Counted from the stretch's first letter, positions 35,631 through 44,898 are shown. The stretch: DNA of 64,000 nucleotides from Bradyrhizobium sp. LLZ17 (GCF_041200145.1 NZ_CP165734.1:7669001-7733000), one strand, 5' to 3'. The notes: generated from the sequence alone by a model not told the origin. A program made the numbers and translations.

Positions 35631-38375
35631 GTGAAACGCTTTCGACCGCATATTCTGGTCGCGACTGCGCTGGCGATCGTGCTGTCCACGGGATGGCATG
35701 GTCCAGTTCGAAACGCGCTCACCGATCTCCGGTTTGCCTGGGAATCCCGTGAGGCCAGTGGCGACGTCGTGGTGGTCGCCATTGACGCCCCTTCGATCGA
35801 CCAGATCGGTGTCTGGCCGTGGCCCCGCCTCCTGCATGCCGAACTGCTGCGAAAGCTCGAAAGCGCCGGTGCGCAGGACGTCGCCTTCGACGTCGATTTC
35901 AGCACGCCCTCGGACATCGCCACCGACGAGGCCCTGGCCAAGGCGCTGCGGGATGTCGGCGGCGCGACGATTCTGCCGTCCTTCAAGCAACCGGCCTCCA
36001 ATGGTGGCGCCGCTCACATCAATCGCCCGCTGAAGCCATTTAGCAACCAGTCCTGGCCGGCCGTCGTCAACGTCGCGATCGAACCCGATGGCCTTGTTCG
36101 TCGTTACCCATTCGGCGAGCAGATCGGCGAGACCTTTTTGCCCTCGATGGCCGTTGTGCTGGCGGGACAGAATGGAATCCGAACCTCGCCTTTCCTGATC
36201 GATTTCAGCATTCGCCCAGGTTCTATCCCGCAGGTGTCTTACGTCGACGTGTTGCGAGGCGACGCTGCCACTCTGGCGAGGCTGAGGGACAAGAAGATCC
36301 TTGTCGGGGCCACCGCGCTCGAACTCGGCGATCGCTTCAGCGTGCCGAATGGCCGCATCGTATCGGGTCCGGTGCTACAGGCACTCGCTGCGGAATCAAT
36401 CCTCCAGCACCGGACGCTGCGCCGGACGTCCGACGCCGGCACGATACTCGCCCTGGGTGTCCTCTGTCTTCTGATGATCTTCTCCTGGCGCCGCTTCGCC
36501 CCCGGCTTCCGCGTCGCGATGCTGATCGCGGCGGGTGCCGCGATCGAACTGGTCGCGGTCCTGGTGCAGGCGAGATGGCCGCTCGTCATCGACACATCGC
36601 TATTCCACGTCGTCATCGCTGCCTACCTGATGGCAATTGCACTCGACGAGATCGACTTCCGCAGCCTCCTGGGGCGCATCGCCGAGAGTCGCTTTCACCG
36701 GATCGCGATGTCGCTCGGCGACGGGCTGGTCTGCACCGACGAGGATCACCGCATCACCGTGTGGAATCCAGGGGCCAGTGCGATCTTCGGCTATATGCCG
36801 GCCGAGATGATCGGGCGCCCGTTCGAAAGCCTGTGCGCCGTGCCTTCCAATGGTGGCGGAAAGCCGTTTTCGATGGGCGACGCCGCGCGCCAGGGGCTGC
36901 TGATTCCGGGCGGCGCGGTCGTTGTCGAGTTCGAGGGTCGGCGCAAGACGGGCGAGACTTTTCCTGTCGAGGCAAGCTTTTCTGGCTGGCAGGGCGCGGA
37001 CGGGTTTCAGTACGGTGCCATCCTGCGTGACATTTCCGTACGCAAGCGCGAGGCGGAGCGCATCAGATATCTCGCCGAATATGATGTGCTCACGGGTCTT
37101 TCCAATCGCAACACGCTGCATGCGAGGCTTGTCAGCTTGATCGCAGCGGCGGAGCAACGGTCTTCCGAGCTCGCGCTGCTCGTGCTCGGGCTCGACGAGT
37201 TCCAACAGATCAACAACATGCTTGGACACGCGGCCGGCGACCTCCTGTTGAAGGCCGTCGCTGCGCGCCTCCAGGCCGAGGCAGCTGGCAAAGCCGTCGT
37301 CGCCCGGCTCAGCGGCGACGAATTCGCCATCGTGCTTGACTGTGACGTAACCGACGAACCAATCGCGGAGTTTGCGGACCGGGTCGCGCGCGCCTTCGAA
37401 GCGCCGCTTGTGACCGGCACGCGACAGCACCGCGTCAGGATGAGCATCGGCGTCGCCGTCTATCCGGAAGCCGGACAGGGCGCGGATGATCTCCTGAGCA
37501 ACGGCCATCTCGCGCTGAGCCGCGCGAAGGGCACGCGGCGCGGCGGCCACGTGATCTTCGAGAGTGCCATCAGGCACGAGCTGGAGAGCCGGTTGACACT
37601 GGAGAGCGAGCTCGCGCTCGCCGCCGACCGCAGCGAGTTCGAGTTGTTCTACCAGCCCCAAGTCCGCCTGGTCGACGGCGGCCTGGTTGGAGCCGAGGCG
37701 CTGATCCGCTGGCGGCACCCGGCGCGCGGCTATGTGTCGCCCGGAGAGTTCATGCCTGTGGTCAACAGCTCGGCGCTCTCCGAGCGCATCGCGAGCTGGG
37801 TCATGGAGACCGCCTGCCGGCAGGCGCGTGCGTGGGAATTGTCCGGAAATAGCGTGCGCGTCGCCATCAACCTGTCGCCATCGCAGCTCCACTCCGGCGA
37901 TCTCGCCCATTCGGTTGGCTTGCTGCTCGCGGCGACCGGACTGACACCGTCGCTGCTCGAAATCGAAGTCACCGAGGATATCCTGCTGCACGACGAAGCT
38001 CGCGTGCTCGACATCTTCAAGCGAATCCAGGAGCTCGGCGTCCGCATCCTGTTCGACGACTTCGGCACGGGTTATGCCAGCTTAAGCTATCTGAAGAAGT
38101 TTCCCCTCGACGGTCTCAAGATCGATCGGTCTTTCGTGCTCGACCTGCTCGCGGAACCGGATGACGCCGCGATCGTCAGCTCGACGATTGGCCTCAGCAA
38201 GCAGCTTGGCCTTACTGTCGTGGCCGAAGGCATCGAGAACCGGGCCACCGCCGACTTCCTGGTCAGCATGGGATGCGAGGAAGGGCAGGGCTATTTCTTC
38301 GGCCGCCCAATGCCAGCTGATGCGTTTGAAAAGCAATTCCTCGGCGTTGACTGTGCAGCCGCCAGCGCGGCTTGA
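35631..38375 (+). CDS. CHASE2-PAS-GGDEF-EAL membrane signalling protein
   Basis: A 914-residue cyclic-di-GMP enzyme. Order: an N-terminal membrane helix (FRPHILVATALAIVLS), an extracytoplasmic CHASE2 domain (residues about 25-270, VVVVAIDAPSIDQIGVWPWP), about three membrane helices (about 275-350), PAS (370-480, ITVWNPGASAIFGYMPAEMI), a GGDEF domain whose signature is SGDEF (ARLSGDEFAIVL), and an EAL domain with EALIRW, AINLSPSQL, FDDFGTGYASLSYLK, KIDRSFV and VAEGIE. The EAL residues look intact, while the GGDEF site has G to S in its first position, so phosphodiesterase activity is the safer guess. The GTG at 35631, five bases after AGGAGG, is the start. Confidence 0.9.
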   Translation: MKRFRPHILVATALAIVLSTGWHGPVRNALTDLRFAWESREASGDVVVVAIDAPSIDQIGVWPWPRLLHAELLRKLESAGAQDVAFDVDFSTPSDIATDEALAKALRDVGGATILPSFKQPASNGGAAHINRPLKPFSNQSWPAVVNVAIEPDGLVRRYPFGEQIGETFLPSMAVVLAGQNGIRTSPFLIDFSIRPGSIPQVSYVDVLRGDAATLARLRDKKILVGATALELGDRFSVPNGRIVSGPVLQALAAESILQHRTLRRTSDAGTILALGVLCLLMIFSWRRFAPGFRVAMLIAAGAAIELVAVLVQARWPLVIDTSLFHVVIAAYLMAIALDEIDFRSLLGRIAESRFHRIAMSLGDGLVCTDEDHRITVWNPGASAIFGYMPAEMIGRPFESLCAVPSNGGGKPFSMGDAARQGLLIPGGAVVVEFEGRRKTGETFPVEASFSGWQGADGFQYGAILRDISVRKREAERIRYLAEYDVLTGLSNRNTLHARLVSLIAAAEQRSSELALLVLGLDEFQQINNMLGHAAGDLLLKAVAARLQAEAAGKAVVARLSGDEFAIVLDCDVTDEPIAEFADRVARAFEAPLVTGTRQHRVRMSIGVAVYPEAGQGADDLLSNGHLALSRAKGTRRGGHVIFESAIRHELESRLTLESELALAADRSEFELFYQPQVRLVDGGLVGAEALIRWRHPARGYVSPGEFMPVVNSSALSERIASWVMETACRQARAWELSGNSVRVAINLSPSQLHSGDLAHSVGLLLAATGLTPSLLEIEVTEDILLHDEARVLDIFKRIQELGVRILFDDFGTGYASLSYLKKFPLDGLKIDRSFVLDLLAEPDDAAIVSSTIGLSKQLGLTVVAEGIENRATADFLVSMGCEEGQGYFFGRPMPADAFEKQFLGVDCAAASAA

Positions 38376-38391
38376 GAGGCTCGTTTCGGCT

Positions 38392-38652
38392 CTAGCGCCT
38401 GCGCGCCACTGCGATGCCGAACAGGAATGCGACGAACAGGCTCGCCAAAGGCGCTTCGCGGGTGATCGCCGCCACAGTCGCGAGTGGTTTACCGGGCTTT
38501 CGCGCTTCGTCGATGACGGAGGTCAAGCGATCGACAGCGGTATGCAAGCCGCCCGCAACTTCGCCGATGGTGCGGGAGACGTCGGTCGCGGCGTCGATGG
38601 CGCGCTCGGCCACGCCGGGTTGGTCAACAGACTGCGGAATTTCCGTGGTCAA
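38392..38652 (-). CDS. Small C-terminally anchored protein, DUF883/YqjD-like
   Basis: An 86-residue protein: MTTEIPQSVDQPGVAERAID, then an amphipathic helical part (LHTAVDRLTSVIDEARKPGK) and a C-terminal hydrophobic segment LASLFVAFLFGIAVARRR. The design is that of ElaB/YqjD-type proteins that attach ribosomes or stress factors to the inner membrane. The assignment is by architecture, not by residue motif. It is convergent with the CHASE2 gene (16 bases). Confidence 0.65.
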   Translation of the reverse strand: MTTEIPQSVDQPGVAERAIDAATDVSRTIGEVAGGLHTAVDRLTSVIDEARKPGKPLATVAAITREAPLASLFVAFLFGIAVARRR

Positions 38653-38692
38653 GTTCGTGAACTCCGCTCCTGACAGGTGACTGAGGCCGGCG

Positions 38693-38758
38693 CCTTTGGC
38701 TATCCGCGCGCGCGCTCGTTTTGAACAGCGGGTCTCGAAAGACCTTTGGCTATCCGCG
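38693..38758. repeat. Direct repeat of 16 bases, 50 bases apart
   Basis: CCTTTGGCTATCCGCG occurs at 38693-38708 and again at 38743-38758, upstream of the arginase gene. The spacing of 50 bases is close to five helical turns. It may be a duplicated segment or a double binding site. Confidence 0.6.
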
Positions 38759-38932
38759 ACAGGCGCCGTGGTGAAACGGCGGGCACCGGCCTTGCAGTAA
38801 AAATGCGGCGCCCGGGATTTGGTTCCAGGGTGCAGGCCCGCATGACGTGCTTTCGCTGCTCCCCCGTGAACGACGGATGCAGAATCTCTGTTAGGCTGCC
38901 GCAGGGTCTACCTTAGGGAGCAGGAGATTGCC

Positions 38933-39910
38933 GTGACCGTTCAGACCATGGCGGACCGAGCCCGGCGCATCGCCTTGCTCGGTGCGCCGATTGATATGGG
39001 GGCCTCGCAGCGCGGGACCCTGATGGGACCTGCGGCGTTGCGCACTGCCGGCCTGGCGACATTGCTCGAAAGCCTAAGTTTCGAAGTCGTGGATTATGGC
39101 GATCTGTCGGTCGCCGAGTTCGGCGATCTCGCCGACAGGCCGCCGGAGAAGGCCAATCACTACCGGGAAATCCAGAGATGGACGCGCCTGCTCAGCCGTC
39201 GCGCCTATGAGATTGCGAACACGGGCGCGATCCCGATCTTTCTCGGCGGCGATCACACCTTGTCGATGGGCTCGGTGAATGCGATGGCGCGCCATTGGCA
39301 GCAGCGCGGGCGCGAGCTGTTCGTGCTCTGGCTGGATGCGCATGCCGACTACAACACGCCGGAGACGACGATCACCGCGAACATGCATGGCATGTCGGCG
39401 GCATTCCTGTGCGGCGAGGCGGGCCTCGAGGGGCTGCTGGGCGATGATCCGCGCGTCTCGATCGATCCCGACCGGCTCGACCTGTTCGGCATACGTTCGA
39501 TCGACAAGCTTGAGAAGGAGTTGATGCGCGCGCGCCGGATCCGGGTTGCCGACATGCGCCAGATTGACGAGTTCGGCGTCGCCGTGCTGATCCGCCGCGT
39601 GATCGAGCGCGTCAAGGCGAGCGACGGCGTGCTGCATGTCAGCTTCGACGTCGATTTCCTCGACCCCTGCGTCGCGCCTGGCGTCGGCACCACGGTGCCG
39701 GGCGGAGCCACCTACCGCGAGGCGCACCTGATCATGGAGCTGCTGCACGATTGCGGGCTGGTCGGATCGGTCGACATCGTCGAGCTCAATCCGTTTCTCG
39801 ACGAGCGCGGCCGCACGGCGCGAACCGCGGTCGAGCTGATCGGCAGCCTGTTTGGCCAGCAGATCGCCGACCGGCCGACGCCCAGCAACGCGATCGCTCC
39901 GGGCGAGTGA
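38933..39910 (+). CDS. rocF: Arginase
   Basis: A 325-residue ureohydrolase converting arginine to ornithine and urea. Manganese ligands are in LGGDHTLSMGSV, LDAHADYNTPE and FDVDFLDP, and the family end is DIVELNPFLDERGRTARTAV; all are intact. The GTG at 38933 follows GGGAGCAGGAG, an excellent ribosome site. The protein is of usual length. It is monocistronic; the urea it yields would add to the nitrogen-salvage theme of the window, but no urease genes are present. Confidence 0.95.
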   Translation: MTVQTMADRARRIALLGAPIDMGASQRGTLMGPAALRTAGLATLLESLSFEVVDYGDLSVAEFGDLADRPPEKANHYREIQRWTRLLSRRAYEIANTGAIPIFLGGDHTLSMGSVNAMARHWQQRGRELFVLWLDAHADYNTPETTITANMHGMSAAFLCGEAGLEGLLGDDPRVSIDPDRLDLFGIRSIDKLEKELMRARRIRVADMRQIDEFGVAVLIRRVIERVKASDGVLHVSFDVDFLDPCVAPGVGTTVPGGATYREAHLIMELLHDCGLVGSVDIVELNPFLDERGRTARTAVELIGSLFGQQIADRPTPSNAIAPGE

Positions 39911-40069
39911 GTAGCGAGCCTTTTGTGCGCCGCAAAGAAGGGAACTGCTGCCGCGACCGGTGGATTTAGATCAGTCCTGATCTAAATCGCCTGCTTTTGA
40001 AATGCGAGCGAATTGCAAACGCGCTTCGCGGAAGGTTTCATGCGGGCCGAGCTTCAGCCGAGGTCCGTC

Positions 40070-41338
40070 ATGAGCAGCACAATCGACCCCGACGAAAAAT
40101 CCTCCCGGATCACTCGCCGCCGTTTCCTGCAAAGCGGCACCGTCGCGGCTGGAGGAGCCGTCCTTGGCGCCGGCACCGCCGCTGCTGAAACGAATAACCT
40201 TCCGCCCAACATTCCGGAGTGGATGAAGACGCCGGGCGAGCCGATGGGAAGCCAGCCCTATGGTACGCCGTCGCCGTTCGAGAAGGGCGTCGTCAAGAAT
40301 ATCTCGAAGACCCTCAAGCAGTACATTTCTGCCTCCGGCCGGACACCGTTGCAGGAGCTCGACGGCATCATCACGCCGAACGGATTGTTTTACGAGCGGC
40401 ATCACGGCGGTGTCCCAACCATCGACCCGGCGCAGCATCGGCTGATGCTGCACGGCCTGGTCGACCGTCCCCTGATCTTTACGATGGACGATCTGCAGCG
40501 CTTCCCGTCGGAATCGCGCATCCACTTTCTCGAATGCTCCGGCAATCCCGGTTACAGCAAGCCCTACGGCAAGACGGCATCGGACCTCGTGGGTCTGGTC
40601 AGTTGTGCCGAGTGGACCGGCGTCAGCCTGAAGCTGGTGCTTCAGGAAGCCGGGCTGAAGCCAGAGGCCAAGTGGGTGGTGGCCGAAGGAGCCGACGCAG
40701 CCGCACTGACCCGCAGCATCCCGATCGAAAAATGTCTGGACGACGCAATGCTGGTCTACAGCCAGAACGGCGAACGGCTACGGCCGCAGCAGGGCTATCC
40801 GCTGCGGCTGCTGCTGCCGGGCTTCGAAGGCAACATGAATGTGAAATGGCTGCGGCGTCTGCACGTGGCCGCAGAGCCCGTCTATTCGCGCGAGGAGACC
40901 TCGAAATACACCGACCTGCTGCCGGACGGCACGGCGCGTGAGTTTTCCTTTTATATGGAAGCGAAGTCGATCATCACGCGTCCCTCGGGTGGTCAACGTC
41001 TGAGCGGGCCGGGCTTTCACGAGATCACCGGCATTGCCTGGAGCGGCCATGGCAAGATCTCGCGTGTCGAAGTCTCTGTCGACGACGGCAAGACCTGGCA
41101 ACAGGCGGCCCTGCAGGAGCCGGTGCTGACACGCGCGTTGACGCGCTTCCGCTTGCCGTGGCGGTGGGACGGCAAGCCCGCGGTGATCCAGAGCCGTGCG
41201 ATCGATGAGACCGGCTATGTGCAGCCGACGCTTGCCGAACTGCTCGCGGTGCGCGGCGAGAACTACTTCTACCACAACAACGCGATCTGGCCCTGGCGTG
41301 TCGCTTCTGATGGCGAGGTGACCAATGCGCTGGCGTGA
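40070..41338 (+). CDS. soxC: SoxC, molybdopterin subunit of sulfur/sulfite dehydrogenase
   Basis: A 422-residue molybdopterin-dependent protein. The Tat signal is SRITRRRFLQSGTVAAGGAV; the Mo-coordinating Cys is in FLECSGNPG; the segment SREETSKYTDLLPDGTAREF and the C-terminal dimer domain (ITGIAWSGHGKISRVEVSVD) match SoxC. The ATG at 40070 follows CGAGG. The next gene, a cytochrome, overlaps its end by 14 bases. Together they form SoxCD, which oxidises thiosulfate-derived sulfane sulfur or sulfite in the periplasm. Other sox genes (soxXYZAB) are not in the window. Confidence 0.92.
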   Translation: MSSTIDPDEKSSRITRRRFLQSGTVAAGGAVLGAGTAAAETNNLPPNIPEWMKTPGEPMGSQPYGTPSPFEKGVVKNISKTLKQYISASGRTPLQELDGIITPNGLFYERHHGGVPTIDPAQHRLMLHGLVDRPLIFTMDDLQRFPSESRIHFLECSGNPGYSKPYGKTASDLVGLVSCAEWTGVSLKLVLQEAGLKPEAKWVVAEGADAAALTRSIPIEKCLDDAMLVYSQNGERLRPQQGYPLRLLLPGFEGNMNVKWLRRLHVAAEPVYSREETSKYTDLLPDGTAREFSFYMEAKSIITRPSGGQRLSGPGFHEITGIAWSGHGKISRVEVSVDDGKTWQQAALQEPVLTRALTRFRLPWRWDGKPAVIQSRAIDETGYVQPTLAELLAVRGENYFYHNNAIWPWRVASDGEVTNALA

Positions 41339-41864
41339 GATTTGCGGCATTGCCTTCGCGGTCCTGCTGTGCGCCTCGGCGAATGATGCGCGAGCGCAAG
41401 GCCCCTATGGCATCGGAAGGCCGGCGACGGTGGCCGAGATTGCGGGCTGGAACATCGATGTAGGCCGCGATGGCGGCAATCTGCCGGAGGGGCGGGGCTC
41501 GGTCAGCCGGGGGCGCGAGGTGTTCGCTCAGCAATGCGCGTCTTGCCATGGCGACAAGGGTGAGGGCGGCCTTGGTGATCGTCTCGCCGGCGGGCAGGGC
41601 ACGATCGCCACGCCCAAGCCGATCCGCACGGTCGGCAGCTACTGGCCGTACGCGACGACGCTGTTCGATTACATTCGCCGCGCCATGCCGCAAAATGCGC
41701 CGCAGTCGCTGAGCAACGAGGAGGTGTATGCGGTGTCGGCCTATGTCCTGAACTTGAACGGATTGGTCGCAGCCGATGCGACGCTGGATGCGAAATCTCT
41801 TGCCGCGATCAAAATGCCGAACCGCGACGGGTTCGTCGGTGATGCCCGGCCCGACGTGAAATAG
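41325..41864 (+). CDS. soxD: SoxD-like cytochrome c, single-heme form
   Basis: A 179-residue exported c-type cytochrome. The signal peptide (MRWREICGIAFAVLLCASAN) precedes YGIGRPATVAEIAGWNIDVG, the heme motif CASCHGDKGEGG at about residue 72, and the axial-methionine segment MPQNAPQSLSNEEVYAVSAY. It partners SoxC. Paracoccus SoxD has two hemes and about 380 residues, so this short single-heme version is like other Bradyrhizobium/Sinorhizobium-type SoxD. The start overlaps soxC by 14 bases, so translation is coupled. Confidence 0.9.
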   Translation: MRWREICGIAFAVLLCASANDARAQGPYGIGRPATVAEIAGWNIDVGRDGGNLPEGRGSVSRGREVFAQQCASCHGDKGEGGLGDRLAGGQGTIATPKPIRTVGSYWPYATTLFDYIRRAMPQNAPQSLSNEEVYAVSAYVLNLNGLVAADATLDAKSLAAIKMPNRDGFVGDARPDVK

Positions 41865-41963
41865 TGAGGGGCGTCGAGTTCCAGCGCATCAAGCGGGAAC
41901 CTACTTACATCAGGGTGGAACTCACGGGGGCGGAATCGAGTTAACCCTCGGGAGGAATGAAAA

Positions 41964-42257
41964 GTGGCTTCTTCGATGACGGGACGTTTCTCAGAGTCCA
42001 TCGCAACAGCACTGCGGCACCCCGGCGTGATCGCGCTGGTCGTCGCGGCGGTTACGATTGCCGCGATGCTGATCGTCGACCACGGCCCATGGAGCCGGGC
42101 CAAGACCCAGCCGGCTCATGTCGCGATGTATGCGACCACCGGCGAGGCCGCGCGCGCCGCCGGCGCCAAGGTGCTTCCGACCGACCCGAAATCGCCGCTC
42201 GAGCCGGAACGGCCCGGGCCCAAAACGTCGCCTGCCATCAATCCCGTGACGCCCTAG
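41964..42257 (+). CDS. Small single-span membrane protein
   Basis: A 97-residue protein starting at GTG 41964 after GGGAGGAATG. One membrane span (HPGVIALVVAAVTIAAMLIV, about residues 19-38) is followed by a periplasmic proline-rich tail (TDPKSPLEPERPGPKTS). No family is recognised. It lies 99 bases after soxD on the same strand and might belong with it. A role as a membrane-tethered accessory is a guess only. Confidence 0.6.
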   Translation: MASSMTGRFSESIATALRHPGVIALVVAAVTIAAMLIVDHGPWSRAKTQPAHVAMYATTGEAARAAGAKVLPTDPKSPLEPERPGPKTSPAINPVTP

Positions 42258-42277
42258 TTCGCGTCAGCTGTTGCGGC

Positions 42278-43507
42278 TCAGCTCGTTTCGGCGTCAGCCT
42301 TGCGGCCGTAGTTGAGGAGTCCGCCGCTTGCCTTCGGCGGATGGGCGCGGAGAGCTTCTTCGTTGGGCTCGGTGCCCCAGCCGGGGCGGGCCGGAATCAT
42401 CAGATGGCCGTTCTGGATGTCAGGCTCATGCGTGAACAGCTCCCGGTCCCACGCCAGGCGATCAATGTCGATCTCCATGATCCGCAGGTTCGGCACGGCG
42501 GCGCAGAAATGCGCGTTCATCATCGTGCAAAGATGGCCGTAAAAATTGTGAGGTGCGACGTTGACCTCGAAGGCTTCCGCCGCTGAAGCGATCTTCATCG
42601 ACTGCCACACCCCGTTCCAGGGCGTGTCGATGATCGCGACATCCATCGCCTGTTCGCGGAAATAAGGGAGGAATTCGCGCAACCCCAGCAGCGTCTCGCA
42701 GGACGAGATCGGGTGGGGGCTTTGCCTGCGGATGTAGCCGAGCGCTTCCGGATTGAAGCTGTCGATCTCGATCCAGAACATGTCGAGATCGGCGATGCTG
42801 CGCAGGATTTTGAGGTAGCCTTCGGTCTTGGCGTTGAAGTTGCAGTCGAGCAAGATGTCGACATCAGGACCTGCGCCGTCGCGGATCGCTTCCAGGTGCA
42901 TGCGCAGGTCACGCAGGATCTTGCGGTCGACATTGATCTCGGGCGCGAAGGGCGAGCCGAAGCCGGGCCGCCAGCCGGTCGGCTTGCCGTCGTCATAGGA
43001 GAAGATGTTGGTCTTGAGCGCGGTGAACTTCTTCTCGCGCACCTCGCGTCCGATCGCCTTGACGCCGTCGAGGTCTTCGATCGCTGGCTTGTACCAGGAT
43101 GGATGATTGATCCGCCAGGTGGCGCAGTGTGACCAGTAGACTCTGACGCGGTCGCGGATCCTGCCGCCGAAGAGCTCGTAGCAGGGCACGCCGAGACACT
43201 TCGCCTTGGCGTCGAGCAGGGCGTTCTCGATCGCGCCGAGCGCCTGCGCCACCACGCCGCCGGCGGCGGGCCGCGTTGCGGCGAACAGCTCGGCATGGAT
43301 GCGCTCGTGCTGGAAAACGTTCTGGCCGACCACGCGGGCCGAGAGGCGCTGGATCGCCGCGCCGACGCCGGGCGAACCAAAGCCCTCGTCGAACTCGCTC
43401 CAGCCGACAATGCCGTCGTCCGTCGTCACCTTGACGAAGTGGTAGTTTCTCCAGCCGGCGTCGCAGGCGAGGATTTCGAGACTTGCTGCTTTTGATGAGC
43501 TGGTCAT
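42278..43507 (-). CDS. Mandelate racemase/muconate lactonizing-type dehydratase (enolase superfamily)
   Basis: A 409-residue enolase-superfamily enzyme. The N-terminal capping part has EFDEGFGSPGVG; the barrel begins near GAIENALLDAKAKCLGVPCY; a Lys appears in FTALKTNIFSYD; metal ligands are in DILLDCNFNAKT and WIEIDSFNPEAL; the C-terminal His appears in NVAPHNFYGHLC. The pattern is of acid-sugar dehydratases (galactonate/mannonate-type), but the exact sugar is open. It stands alone on the minus strand with the Nramp-like gene upstream. Confidence 0.85.
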   Translation of the reverse strand: MTSSSKAASLEILACDAGWRNYHFVKVTTDDGIVGWSEFDEGFGSPGVGAAIQRLSARVVGQNVFQHERIHAELFAATRPAAGGVVAQALGAIENALLDAKAKCLGVPCYELFGGRIRDRVRVYWSHCATWRINHPSWYKPAIEDLDGVKAIGREVREKKFTALKTNIFSYDDGKPTGWRPGFGSPFAPEINVDRKILRDLRMHLEAIRDGAGPDVDILLDCNFNAKTEGYLKILRSIADLDMFWIEIDSFNPEALGYIRRQSPHPISSCETLLGLREFLPYFREQAMDVAIIDTPWNGVWQSMKIASAAEAFEVNVAPHNFYGHLCTMMNAHFCAAVPNLRIMEIDIDRLAWDRELFTHEPDIQNGHLMIPARPGWGTEPNEEALRAHPPKASGGLLNYGRKADAETS

Positions 43508-43638
43508 GTCGCTCCCTGTGGCCTGGACCGGGCGTTGTTGCTCTTATGGTCCCCAGGTCGCATTGTTAAGCTCGCGACAGGCCGGCGTGAAGTCCGCAGA
43601 GCGCGCGGCGGGCGTGCATTTCCGGGCGCCGTTCCAGA

Positions 43639-44898
43639 TCAGCCGATCACGAACGAGCCGAGCAAGGCGAGGACGGCGAGCGCCATCAGCGCGGTGCCGA
43701 GCCAGCCCAGCACGACAAGCCATGACCGGGCCTTGAAGCGGCCCATGATGGTTTTGTTCGAGACGATCAGCATCATCATTGCCATGATGGGGACGGCGAC
43801 GACGCCGTTGAGCACGGCGCTCCACACCAGCATATGGATCGCACTGATGCCGGTGAAGCCGAGGCCGAAGCCGATGATGGTCGCGGCCGCGATGATGGTG
43901 TAGAAGCCGACCGCCTTCTCCGGCCTTGCCTCCAGCGTGGCGCGCCAGCCGAAGATCTCGGCAACCGCATAGGCAGCCGAGCCCGCCAGCACCGGGATCG
44001 CCAGCAGGCCCGTGCCGATGATGCCGAGCGCGAACAGCGCGAAGGTGAAGTCGCCGGCCAGCGGTCGCAGCGCTTCGGCGGCTTCCGTCGCCGAGTTGAT
44101 GTTGGTGACGCCGTTGGCGTTCAGCACCGAAGCCGTGGTCAGGATGATGAAGAAGGCGATGCCGTTCGAGAGCAGCATGCCGAGCGTCGTGTCCGCCCTG
44201 ATGCGCGCGAGCTCGGGATCTCCGCCGCGCTTGGTCTCCTCGCGCAGCGGCCGCTCGCGTTCGCCCTGGTTCATCTCCTCGACCTCCTGGGACGCCTGCC
44301 AGAAGAACAGATAGGGGCTGATGGTGGTGCCGAGCACGGCGACCACCATCATGAAATAATCGGCGTTGACGGTCGCCTTTGGCCACACTGCGGCGACCAG
44401 CGCGGTGCTCCATGGGATCTTCACGGTGAAGGCGGTCGCGACATAGGCGAACAGCGTCAGCGTCAGGAATTTCAGCACCGGCGAATAGCGGCGGTAGGGC
44501 AGGAAGACCTGGAGGATGGTCGAGCCGGCCGCGAAGATCAGCGCATGCTCGTGGTTGAGCCCGCCGATCACCAGCGAGAGCGACTCCGCCATCGCGGCGA
44601 TGTCGGCGGCGATGTTGAAGGTGTTGGCGGTAACGAGCAGCGCCACGAGCCCCATCACCCCCCAGCGCGGCGCGACCCGCATGACGTTGGCGGCGAGCCC
44701 CTTGCCGGTGACCCGGCCGATTTGCGCGCTCACCAGCTGGATCGCGATCATGAACGGCGTGGTGAGGAAGACCGTCCACAGCAGCCCGTAGCCGAATTGC
44801 GCGCCGGCCTGCGAATAAGTGGCGATGCCCGACGGATCGTCGTCGGCAGCGCCGGTGATCAGGCCTGGCCCCAGCCTTTGCAGCAGCGCCGGCGCCAA
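43639..44898 (-). CDS. Nramp-like divalent-metal transporter of the DDDPS type, copy 1
   Basis: A membrane protein of about 419 residues with about 11 spans. The first span has GLITGAADDDPSGIATYSQA, the counterpart of the DPGN motif of classical Nramp, but with DPS-G; the sixth span has GTTISPYLFFWQASQEVEE, lacking the metal-binding MPH. So metal specificity differs from MntH. The frame before TTG 44898 continues to a stop with no ATG; removing one A from an AAAAA run near 44955 would join it to ATG 45001, adding about 34 residues, so the real start may be there. It is closely similar in design to the gene at 49242-50516. Confidence 0.83.
   Translation of the reverse strand: MAPALLQRLGPGLITGAADDDPSGIATYSQAGAQFGYGLLWTVFLTTPFMIAIQLVSAQIGRVTGKGLAANVMRVAPRWGVMGLVALLVTANTFNIAADIAAMAESLSLVIGGLNHEHALIFAAGSTILQVFLPYRRYSPVLKFLTLTLFAYVATAFTVKIPWSTALVAAVWPKATVNADYFMMVVAVLGTTISPYLFFWQASQEVEEMNQGERERPLREETKRGGDPELARIRADTTLGMLLSNGIAFFIILTTASVLNANGVTNINSATEAAEALRPLAGDFTFALFALGIIGTGLLAIPVLAGSAAYAVAEIFGWRATLEARPEKAVGFYTIIAAATIIGFGLGFTGISAIHMLVWSAVLNGVVAVPIMAMMMLIVSNKTIMGRFKARSWLVVLGWLGTALMALAVLALLGSFVIG

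Noticed and set aside
36600..37991. A 463-residue minus-strand frame
   Set aside because: Antisense shadow of the PAS-GGDEF-EAL coding region.
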